DNA of 64,000 nucleotides from Ephydatia muelleri. Its lineage: Eukaryota > Porifera > Demospongiae > Spongillida > Spongillidae. A program made the position numbers and the translations under genes. Below the pieces are notes generated by a model. That model had not been told where the DNA came from and did not search any database. It saw nothing but the letters and a program-made list of their open reading frames with translations. Shown here one piece after another: positions 47,829 through 58,411 of the stretch (the first letter of the stretch is position 1; every line of letters begins with the position of its first letter). The DNA is taken from contig JABACO010000104.1 in NCBI GenBank assembly GCA_013339895.1, positions 44,127-108,126 on the forward strand, given 5' to 3'.

Positions 47829-48545
47829 CTCCTGCTGCAGGCAAGATCTTGTAATCTAGATTAGATATGACAGCTTTTGCAGCCTGGTTCCCAGGATTGC
47901 CAGCATAGACGATGAGATTGCCAACGAAACGATGGGTTGGTTGCGTAGCAGTATATACTTTGCCTCCCACAGTCAGCTTCACATCATTTCCCTTGCATTC
48001 AAGTGTAACTTTGGTACTGATATTAAGAGGTAGTGCATCTGTACGGTCAAAGCCCCAGTTGCCTCAGTAGAATCGCCTATTCTGACATGTAGTTCAGTAG
48101 AACCGGGACGAAACCAAATAGCAGGAGAACGACTTCCAAAATCACAACAGTCATTGCCAGTAGTAAAATGCAGAATGCTGGCATAGCCTTCATTAATGGT
48201 ACCATTGGGAACAATGACAAAGGAGAGCGTGTAGTCAGTCTTTCCAGAGACTACAGCTATTGGGTTGTTACGGACCAATGCTGGACTAGTAGGCAGAAGC
48301 GCTTTGTTGATGTTGGCTGTGCATCGACGATAAGCTGTATGAAGCATAAAGATAGCTCCTTAGATTTTCATGCGCAAGCAATTGAGAAATGCCATTAGCG
48401 CTCTTGACCAATAATGTAAAAGGACATGCATCATTGTACAGTATGGTGTGGCACGTTATTTAATTTGCTGATACTAACCAATTATTTCGCATAACTCATC
48501 GCTCTCCATGGGCACCATTTCAGGAAGTAGTTCAATGCGTTCCAT
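47829..48545 (-). CDS. Laminin-G/concanavalin-like domain exon pair
   Basis: Exon 48545-48479 starts MERIELLPEMVPMESDELCE and ends in phase 1. Exon 48334-47829 continues AYRRCTANINKALLP in the right phase. The second exon encodes a beta-sandwich-like segment: TDYTLSFVIVPNGTINEGYA, SRSPAIWFRPGSTELHVRIG, LNISTKVTLECKGNDVKLTV, then RFVGNLIVYAGNP. This resembles laminin-G/concanavalin-like extracellular carbohydrate- or ligand-binding domains. The exon needs one extra base near 48048 (GGGGCTTTGACC) to stay in frame. A donor closes it at 47829, and the rest of the gene is not recognised. It lies 5 kb upstream of the class C GPCR exons on the same strand and could be part of that gene's ectodomain; this is not shown. 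Confidence 0.5.
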
Positions 48546-48559
48546 GTTTGCAGTCACAC

Positions 48560-48861
48560 AGATCGTGGATAGTGCCAGGTACAAGGCGACGGTCCAGTGC
48601 AGCGAAGCGTTTCCCTTCTTCATTTCCTGAAAGTAACCAGTCTGAATGTTGCGACTGCGCGGACATGCTATTTATATGCGCGATTATCTCAAAGTTATTC
48701 GTACCAATTACCACAGTATTTCGGACGTCATCGCACATTAGTGGACTTGAATTCAGAGCTGGATTTGTTTCAACAAATATTTGGTAAATGATATCATTGA
48801 CAGGATGATCGTATTATTGCTATTGATATCAACTACCATATTTGTAATATTATTGACTTGA
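48560..48861. other. Spacer
   Basis: Short frames on both strands without a recognisable domain; possibly the upstream exon of the laminin-G-like gene. Confidence 0.3.
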
Positions 48862-50325
48862 ATTTCCATTTTTTTTACAGTGCGTGTCTGATCGATCAAA
48901 ACATTTATCTATCTACCAGTATAAGTGTTTCGAGCGGGATAAGACACGCACTGTAAAAAAATGGAAATGTTAGGTCAAACCAAATCCAATGAAATGATTG
49001 AGTCGGTGAAACTGTTTGGATTGATCTTTTGTCTATCATACATGTACACTGTATTTCGATTTAAACATGTTAGATTGATTTCTATTATTTCGGATTTCAT
49101 CTTCGTTGAAATCCGAGAAATCAATCTAACATGTTTAAATCGAAATACAGTGTACATGTATGATAGATAAAAGATCAATCCAAACAGTTTCAACAATGCA
49201 AGTGTACTCGTTTCTGCTTCTGCTAACCATATACAATCATATAAATTCATGGAATTAAATTAACCTACATGTAGAGCTAGAGACGCAAATGTGTGTTTGC
49301 TGTTTGCAACGAATTATTAAATTACCTTTGAAAAATTATACTAATTTGATGGTCACGGCTTCAATTTGACTGAAGTGGAACCATGAAGAGTATAATTTTT
49401 CAAAGGGTGTAATTTATATTATTTCAATCCCGAGTTTATGTTTCTTAGAACTCCTCTATTGCGACGAATAACTTCATTTCGAACAACTCTACTTTAGTTA
49501 AACCAAACATATTTCGGCATGGTTAATGCATGCACACATGCACACATAAACGCACGCCCCGACGTGCTGCTGAATGCAAAATGAGGTGAAGTTTAGTGAT
49601 ACAATTGAACTCTAGACATGCTGCTGCACTAGTCGCTGGCTTCCATGTAGGCCACCATGTGTCATAACTGTTCTTTTTTACTCAACGGCATTTCATACTT
49701 GTAATAATTGACCTAACATTTCCATTTTTTTTTTTAACAGTGCAAGTCTGATCCCGATTGAGACATTTTTATTGGTAGATAAATGTTTTAATCGGGATAA
49801 GACACGCACTGTAAAAATTGGAAATGTTAGGTCAAACCAAATTCAATCTAATCCTCAGGATTGAGTCAGTGAAATTGATTGGATTGATTTTTTATCTATC
49901 ATACATGTATTCTGATTTAGGATTGATCTATTGTCTATTATTTCGGATTTCAACAATTTGAATCTCAATACCAATTAAGCTTATGCTCGTTTATGCTTCT
50001 GCTAACCAAATACATGTACTGTATCATCATATAACTTCATGGAATTAAATTAACCTGCATGTAATAATGAGTAGAGTGCGAGACGCATATTTGTGTCTGC
50101 TGTTACCAAAAAATTCTTCAAAACACTTTGAAAAATTATACTAATTTGAAGTTCTTCATGGTCACGGCTTCAGTTAAACTGAAGCACGGCTTCAGTTAAA
50201 CTGAAGCCGTGACCATGAAGAACTTCAAATTAGGATAATTTTTCAAAGGGTGTAATTTATATTGCTTAAATCCTGAGTTTCTGCATGCTTCTTAGAATTC
50301 CCATATTGTGACGATTAGCTTCATT
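48862..50325. repeat. Two tandem hairpin-rich repeat units
   Basis: Unit 1 (about 48862-49490) and unit 2 (about 49713-50325) share order and sequence. A hairpin around TTTACAGTGCGTGTC comes first, then an AT-rich block, then a second hairpin around CTTTGAAAAATTATACTAAT. In unit 1 the AT-rich block is itself a near-perfect palindrome of ~85-bp arms (49009-49195, GTTTGGATTGATC...GATCAATCCAAAC). In unit 2 only one arm of it remains. Both end GTAATTTATATT...TTCTTAGAA. No transposase is present, and no TIR/TSD pair was fixed. Confidence 0.8.
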
Positions 50326-51380
50326 TGGACATCTCAGCTTCTCTCCACTGTGCACTCTGCCATGAGATTGGAGGGAGATATGATGTTTGAACAATTTCCC
50401 ACAAAAACACTTGCAAGGCTTGACCCTACTACACAAGAGAGGACCTTTCACTATTAAATGTGGAAAGGCATTTGGACGAAGTGGAGATTTGAAGGGCCAC
50501 ATGCTTGTCCATACACAAGAGAAGAATTTTCAGTGCTCTGAATGTGAGAAAACACATGCTTGTCTGTACACAAGAGAAAACCTTTCACTGTTCCAAATGT
50601 GGGGAGGCATTTGGACGAAGTGAACATCTGAGTAAACACATGTTTGTCCATACACAAGAGAAAATATTTGAGTGTAAAGAGTGTCGCAAGTCATTTGCAT
50701 TGAAGTCATCTCTCTTGTACCATATGAGAAGCCATAGTAGGGTCAAGCCATACAAGTGCTTTTGTGGGAAATTATTCAAATCAATTTTCTCCCTCCAATC
50801 TCATGGCAGAATGCACAGTGGAGAGAAGCTGAGATGTCCAAACAAAGGATGTGACAGGAAGTATCTGTACAAGGCCTCATTGATGATCCACCTCAGAAGT
50901 GGCTGTGCATTTCAACAGTGAAAATCATCCTCTTCAACCGAGGACTGTGCAACATGTTTGGTGTTAAACACAGGACAAAACACAGTGATATTTTATTCAG
51001 TGATTGGATGCGTGACTCTAGCAGTATGTAAAAGGAGTGATCTGAATAAACACATGCTTGTCCATACACTAGAGAAGGGATATGAATGTAAAGAGTGTCA
51101 CAAGTTATTTGCACGGAAGTCATCTCTTGTGTCCCATATGATATGCACGTTCAGATCTCCACTTCGTCCAAATGACTTCCAACATTCCGAACTGAAAATT
51201 CTTCTCTTGTGAATGGACAAGCAATATGTGTGTCTTCAGATTTCCACTACAACAAAATGCTTTCTCACATTCAGGGCATTGCAAATTCGTTTTTTTTGTA
51301 TGGACAAGCATGTGTTTTTCAGAGTACCACTTTGTTCAAATGTCTTTCCACATTCAGAGCACTGAAAATTCCTAAGCCAA
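50300..51380. pseudogene. Scrambled C2H2 zinc-finger pseudogene, both orientations
   Basis: Pieces of the same zinc-finger family as 1681-2538 and 14055-15425 alternate in strand. Minus-strand C-terminal finger fragment at about 50320-50440; plus-strand array 50445-50921 (CGKAFGRSGDLKGHMLVHTQ, a frameshift near 50550, then FECKECRKSFALKSSLLYHM to CAFQQ and a stop); plus-strand fragment about 51025-51140 (SDLNKHMLVHTLEKGYECKE); minus-strand fragments about 51150-51380. The plus frame 50505-50921 is open for 138 residues and still has several intact fingers, but the locus is rearranged by inversions. Confidence 0.75.
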
Positions 51381-51810
51381 AGGGTGTGTCTAGTATAAAT
51401 TCAGCATACTTTATACACATAATCAAGATTGGGGGGGGGGAGGTCCAAGGCCCCCTCTGCCCCCCCCCCCCCCCCGGTCATACGCCAGTGCTGTGGTGCA
51501 CAAATTGGACATCAAACATGGGCTGTGATATCGATGTTGCATGACTTTGCGCAGATATTAATGAAGCTACAGTAACACAAGGCCGTAGAAGCATTCGCAC
51601 TATCACCTCGATCGCCACCAAGTCCACTTCGATCGAAAAATGGCTGAAAACGGCATAAGAATTTGTGTATACCGATATCATTATAATAAAATAATCCGAG
51701 TGTAGTGCTGCTTGCATGTCTGTGAGTTTGACCTCCACTACCCTCGCTCTTTGGACAAAGTTCTTATCTCTACAATTGTACGTGTAGGCTGGCCACCTCA
51801 CGGTACTTGC
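51381..51810. other. Spacer with G-run/C-run hairpin
   Basis: 51430-51476 has a G-run, AGGTCCAAGGCCCCCT, and a C-run, a hAT-terminus-like layout followed by CATACGCCAGTGCTG. No gene is recognised. Confidence 0.45.
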
Positions 51811-54121
51811 CAGTGTTGCCGCGGTCCACTACTTTTCAGTGGACCGTGGACCGCGGTCAAACCTAAGGAGCCAGACCGTGCGACCGTGCACAAATCAAAC
51901 AATCCAGGACCGTGACCGTCGGTCGGACCGCGGTCCACAATGCTGATAATATAAATCCAAGAAAGGCAATGCAAATGCAACAATGACAACACATACATAC
52001 ACACACACATTATGAAACATACAACAAAGTACAAAGTCTGAAAAAACAATGCTATTTCCAGAAGTATTGATTGTGGCGTAAAAAAAATGGTCTTGTGAAG
52101 TCTTTCTGGAAGCAGGCGCCATCTTTTTTTGTCGGTTATGTTTTTGGCCGTGGAAAAAACCCTTTCAGAGGAAGCTGATGAAGCGGGGATGGCCAAGTAT
52201 TTTTTTGCAAGCACTAATATAATGGGATAATTAGTAGCATTAACTGACCACCAGTTAAGTGGGTCCAATCCTGTCAGATGATCTGACTCTGGCACTGCCA
52301 GATACCTACATGTACAAATCAACATTATCATAATACATAACATTTCAACATTCATTTTTGAAGTACCTTTTTAGTTCTTCATCAACACGATCATCAACAG
52401 TGTTAGAAAATAGCTGTGTTGGTGTTGGTAAAGCAAAACTGAAAGTAACTTTGCTTCCTCAAACACACTTGACAGCTTTGTATTCTTTTGTCCATGAAGG
52501 ACCTCATCAACAGCAATATTCAGTAAACACATACAAGTGAAGGTGCTACATTCTTCATTTCTGTTTGTAACTGTGAAATTCCATCTTGTTTGTCAGCAGC
52601 AGTTAACCAAGACAAGCTTTTGTGCCCAGGGTGGGTTAGGGAGCCCATCACATACACAGGATTAGAAGGATCCCAGCGGTTTTGCATATCAGACAAGATA
52701 TCAGAGCGTACTTGCTGGATTACATGATCATGCTGACACCTCAAAAGGGGCTTCATATGCCAATCTCGAGGAGGAGTATCTTGAGAGAGTCCTGCATTCA
52801 TAAGAATAAATATTTTCATACAATGCATGTCAATTTTTACCTTGCAAAAGCCATGATATATACCGAGACACACTGCCCAAAGTAGGGTATTTTTCTCCCT
52901 GAAGAATATCGTTGTAATGGCATTCAGCCTATCTGCTAGAACAAAATCCTTCTTTACATACTGCACCAAATCAAAGATTTCTTCTCCGGTATGGGATTCT
53001 GTCATAAAAATGAAATGTATGCACAAGGTCATAAAATAAAATAGGCTTACTATCACAGATATAAACACCCAGAACAGCGGCCATGAGTTTCCATTCTTTG
53101 GTCACCCAATGACCTGTTTAAGTTACAGTGACATAAGAATCACCAGTATGTTTTATGACAGCACTATCTGTGGTAATAGCAACTGAGGATGCTTCCTCAA
53201 GGAGAGATTGTAGCTGCAATCAAATAGGAAGCAACATAAATAATTCAATCAGGTACCTATTCTGAACTGTGTAGCATACCTTCTGTTTTACTTCAGCAAA
53301 TTTAGAATCAATCATTTTTGTTAGTTTGGTACGATGTGGCAATGAATAGGAATCATTAAGTGAATGAATAAATTCTCGAAAATGCGCATTGTCCACTAGA
53401 GAAGTCGGTAATATAGCAGATACAAAGCTTAATATCAGTAAGTCATTGAGTTTGTCAGTTTCAGCTTCCGAAATACCTGTCTTAGGCTTTAAGAAAAAAC
53501 GGTCAATAGGACCTTTAGGCAATGGGGTAACTTGCAATGTGGCTCTGCGTCAGCAAGTGTGATAAGAAACGTAATACATATGTTGTACAGGTAATTGAAC
53601 CCACCTTGAACATATGTCAGGATGATAGCGCATTAAGTGATTCTTCATTTTTGTTGTACTGCCTCCTGCGCGGTTCACGACTCTTCCGCAAGTGCGGCAC
53701 TTTGCTGGGGGGTGCTTTTCACGCTTACTTCCGGATGTAACATAAGTAAAATGCTCCCATAACCAACTTTTGTACTTAAAGGAACCCTCTACAACCATCA
53801 TCTCTCATCCTATTTCGGGTTCTTGACTTTCACTAGCACTACTGGTGGCATGAGAATCGGTACTCTATAATACGCACACTCAAAATATTTTTTAAAAGCA
53901 GGGCACCAATAGATCACGTGCACGCCATGTGCATGCCATGCGTATTTAGGCGTGGGTACGAGGGGGACCGCGGTCAGACCGTCGGTCCAGTACTGCTTGG
54001 ACCGTGACCGTCCGCGACCGTCCGTGAATGAAAATAATAAGGACCGAGGCTCGCGGTCCAGCTAAAAATGGCGAGGACTGCGGTCCGGACCGTCGGTCCC
54101 GGTCGGACCGCGGCAACACTG
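51811..54121 (-). mobile_element. BED-type hAT transposon with both ends
   Basis: The ends are CAGTGTTGCCGCGGTCC and GGACCGCGGCAACACTG, inverted repeats of about 17 bp. ACTTGC flanks both sides (51805-51810 and 54122-54127), a candidate 6-bp target duplication. Subterminal regions are packed with CGGTCC/GGACCG motifs on both sides. The transposase is on the minus strand. Length 2311 bp. Confidence 0.9.
52030..53801 (-). pseudogene. BED zinc-finger hAT transposase, with intron and frameshift
   Basis: In minus-strand order: a BED finger (SWLWEHFTYV..., KCRTCGRVV, KMKNHLMRYHPD) in 53801-53550. Next comes DKLNDLLILSFVSAILPTSL in 53537-53220, then DFVLADRLNAIT near 52940, then GEKYPTLGSVSRYISWLLQ joined to LSQDTPPRDWHMKPLLRCQ by removing a 49-bp GT-AG intron (52840-52792). 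The C-terminal dimerisation block ends it: DPLNWWSVNATNYPIILVLA and YLAIPASSASSERVFSTAKN in 52355-52122. One frame change near 52925 breaks the chain. Acts as a transposase in the nucleus in this family; probably inactive here. Confidence 0.85.
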
Positions 54122-54127
54122 ACTTGC

Positions 54128-55552
54128 CATCATGCATCTTTGGCTACAGAGACGTCAAGTGATAAGCTCCTTTATGACTGACTGAGTGAAGTGTATATTT
54201 TTCGTGAGTATCCGGTATATTTGCGCGAGATATACCGTGAGAGATAGAAAACAGCCGTGCACATAGATGACGTATTTATCAAGCACATACACAATAAAAA
54301 AGATTAATACGCACTTTCAATAAATATCACAAATGAGCTTTATTATAAGTTAATGATGCACATTTTGCTGCCTAGATTAGATCTTTGGAAGGCTCAAATT
54401 TACACGCAACAGTGCCTTTGGGGAGGACCAATTTAATTGTTATATAACTAATGCTTCTAATTAACCACTAGTACTGTTTTCTAACAATTCTTGATTTCGG
54501 TGAATTGATTTAGTATATATAACTTTTGAACTGCACACAAAAAAAAATAAATTATAATTCCATATTGTCTGTAGTAGCTTTGCTGTGTGTGTTTATGTAA
54601 TATTGTGTACGCGTAACTTATATATATATATGTAAAGTGTATGTTAAAAACGAATTTAATGGCGATGTATAAATAATTTAATACTGGATGTCCATGATGT
54701 AACGCAATACTGGACGCGGTAAATTCATTGATTGGAAGCGTGCGTCTAGCTAGTGTGTAAAAAAGTTGATATGTGTAAAGATCTCACTCGGATCCCAATC
54801 TTACACACAATCCAAAAGCATGTATGCACATCAAATTACATCTAATATATAGCATCTATTGTGTTCTAGGAGAATCTGATGTGATCAGCATGAATACAGG
54901 TGTGAATGTTATGATAAAAAACAATACAATGATCTGTCAGAATAGGGTGGATATAATTGGTAGGGCCATTTTCCAATTGACCATGTACATGACCATGCAG
55001 GCCCCTGCATAGCATATACTGGTTTGTTAGCAAGTCTAAGGTTATAAATTAAATCAGAAATCACTCAGTTGATAAGTGGTACTGGGCAAAGGCACACACA
55101 CCCACATGTGAATTGGCTTTATTACCAACGTAACAATTCAGTCAAGAGTGTGTTTGGTGCTGGTTAGTAGAATATTGCATGAACTTGATCTGTGGTGGAG
55201 TTTTGCATGAATGTGCTATGATCGGTGAAGGTATTCATTGTGGATATTGGGTCTTAATTAGCCAGAATTATTAAAAAGTAAGATAAGCACAAGAACTGCG
55301 CTAGTCATCGTTATTAGACTCTTAATTGCATATTATATTTCGTAAACTGAAAAATGAGACATAGATCACACTCAGTGCTAAAGCCATGGCCAAGTACATC
55401 TTCTAATGATACAAAAGCCATGGCTGAGTAAATAATAAGCTTGTCTTTCAAGGATTCCCGCACATATAGACACATCGATAAGAACAAGTATGTATACTGA
55501 TGGAAAAGAAAACAAAATGGCTATATGCAAGATTTAAATACATAAAACAGAG
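54128..55552. other. Gene-free stretch
   Basis: AT-rich, no supported gene. It is the 3' flank of the FERM-PDZ gene on the minus strand. Confidence 0.45.
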
Positions 55553-58371
55553 TTAATCTACTACTCTAAGGGTATGTGTGGGTGTGTCTGGTTCTGGTAA
55601 TGGAGACATGGGGAGAGGAGGAGGGGCTTCATCATCAGATTCTGTTTCAGTAACAGTGACATCAGTGAGGTCATCATCGCCACCTTCACGATCGTCGTCA
55701 TCATCGTCATCATGGTCATCTGGGATACCTCTCTCGTGGGAATCGGTATTCTTAATAGTTGCTGACTCCAGAGGATGACGTGCTCTGCTCATCGACTCTG
55801 TGGGTGTGGCCTTACCTAGAGGTGTGGCCTGCTGTGGTGTATCATCCAGGTTCACAACAATGGAAGTCAGGTCTGTACTTGATCCTGTGTCTCGAGATGG
55901 TTCCATCTCTGGGTGGTGCAGGTTCAGGAGCTCCGATATAGAAAGCAAAGGAGCACGACGATTTCCTTCAGTGTCAACATGATGGGAACCTTCAGACGCA
56001 CCATCCCTGATAAGAGGAGTCTCTATGCTAGCTCCGCTTGCAGCAAATACAGCTCCGACCACCAAAGGCTGTTCTGTGTTGTTTCTCCTCTTTACTCTAA
56101 AGGTGGCCTTCTCTGCTGTTGCCTTGATGATGGCCAAACCATCCTGGTATGATAGTCCTACTACACTCTTCCCATCCACTTCCACCAGCTCATCTCCATG
56201 TTGAATTCTTCCATCTGACTTGGCCGGATCAAACCTGGCCTCATCCACTACTATTCCTCGACCTGTTGTGCAGGAGGTGTGGTTATGCATGCAGGAGGTG
56301 TGGTTATGCATGCAGGAGGTGTGGTTATGCATGCAGGAGGTGTGGTTATGCATGCAGGAGGTGTGGCTATGCATGCAGGAGGCGTGGTTATGCGTGCAGG
56401 AGGTGTGGCTATGCATGCAGGAGGTGTGGTCAACTCACCGTCTTTTCCTGACAGTACATCATCAAGCTTGAAAACCAAATCCACGGAACAGCCCTTTCTT
56501 CAAAATTACCAGAAAAGTCCCATCATCTAAGGAATGAAGCAGATAGACAACATGACTAGAAGTTCTGAGTACATGAATTGTATTTCACTAGACACAAATT
56601 CGCTTTAACACATGTACACAAACACACAAAATCACATACAGCATTCACACATGCAAATGAAAATCTCATTGAAGCAAACAATCTAGCTGCAAGCATGAAC
56701 CTGCACACATTCACACACACGCCCACGCATACCTATAGTCTCATCAAGGCTATCAAGAGGAGGATTCCTCAATGGCAGCACAGGTGCCTCGTCCGGCATG
56801 GGCACTAGACGAGAAGGCGCGGTCTGTGTTGGCATGGGTGTGGTCAGATTCGAATCATTCACCAGAGCTTTCTTATGAGGTTCAGGACTCGCGGAGCTGT
56901 CACCTCTCTCCAATGCCTCCCCTTGGTCTACAACTGTGTCCCCAATACTACATGCAGCCATCCCTTCCCTCTCGCTCCCAGGACGTGTATCCATGGTGAC
57001 CGTTTTCTCCATTCCTGCCGCTGGGGTGTCTGGTGATGTCATGTGAGACGTGCTGTCTTCCCCCCTGCGTCTCCTCACTCTAAATGTGACCTTATCCGAT
57101 GTTGCCATGACGACGGACAAACTCTTGAGGTAGGGGAGTCCTATCAGTTTCATTCCATCCACCTCCACCAGCTCATCTCCAGGTTGTATCCTTCCATCCG
57201 ACTTGGCTGGGTCCATGGTTATGTCTCTCACCACTATGCCCCGACCTGTCAGAAGAGAAAAGTGTAATTGACCAGAGCTAATGCAAAAGGTGTGGCCTGT
57301 GAAGGGGTGTGGTGGTGGCCATCCCAGAGGTGTGGTCAACTCACCGTCTAGTCCAGACAGTGTTGGATCAAGCTTGAACCCAAATCCTGTGGAGGCTTTC
57401 TTCAATGTTACCAGAAAAGTGCCATCATCTAAAAGAAACAAATTAAAAGAATATGACCAAAAAATCGGCATTCAGTGTGTTTACAATTTAAACATCCATC
57501 TGCTCCCTACACTAGCACCATGGCTCCACTCTCACATACACACACCTTCACGATATAATGACTTGCGTTGGTTATTGAGACCATTCATAGCTGGGTCCAC
57601 CATTGTGGGTGTGGCCTCGATGTCAGAGGGTGCAATCTCTCTTGGAGTGAAGGAGGAGCCCCTCAATGACGTCACTACCCGAGGTAAGTTCACATCACCA
57701 CCATCCTCATCGGCTGTCTCTGCCTCTCTTCCTATTGGTCTATCCATAGCAACCAGCTGTCTGTTGCCTAAAGACCCATCAATAGCAGCTGACTGGGGTT
57801 GTTGCTCCAGTTGTATCCTGTCCATACCTAATGCAGGCTGCTTCTCCTCTTTGACTAAAGATCTGTCCACCTCAGCCTCAGCCTCAGCCCACTGCCCCGC
57901 CCCTCTCTCATGTGATGCATCCATGGCAACCACCCCACCTTTTCCTGCCGCTGTGCTGCTGGTTGGTGATGTGGCAGGAGGTGTGGTCACTCCACCCCTC
58001 TTCCTAACTCTAAACGTGGCTGTGCCTGATGTCCCCTTGATGATGGCCTTACCCTCTGGGAGGGGCAATCCCACCAGACTCCGCCCATCTACCTCCACCA
58101 ACTCATCACCAGGTTGAAGTCTACCATCTGACTTGGCTGGATCTTCGGCCAATGAATGAATTATCAAACCATGTCCTATAGAGTGATGACGTCATTTCTT
58201 ATGAACTAACTACAAAACATTTCGGTACTCATTTTATTGAAGTGTGTGTGTACACTAGTTAAGCAAGATTTGTGCCTGAACCTACATGTATGTCGTTGTT
58301 GCATTCACACACTCAGAGATACAGACACACACACACTTACCCACACTCAGAGAACACACACATACACGCAC

Positions 58372-58411
<40 letters not shown>

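Noticed and set aside
48961..49250. Two similar frames on opposite strands sharing a YTVFRFKHVRLIS segment
   Set aside because: They are the two arms of a palindrome, not two genes.
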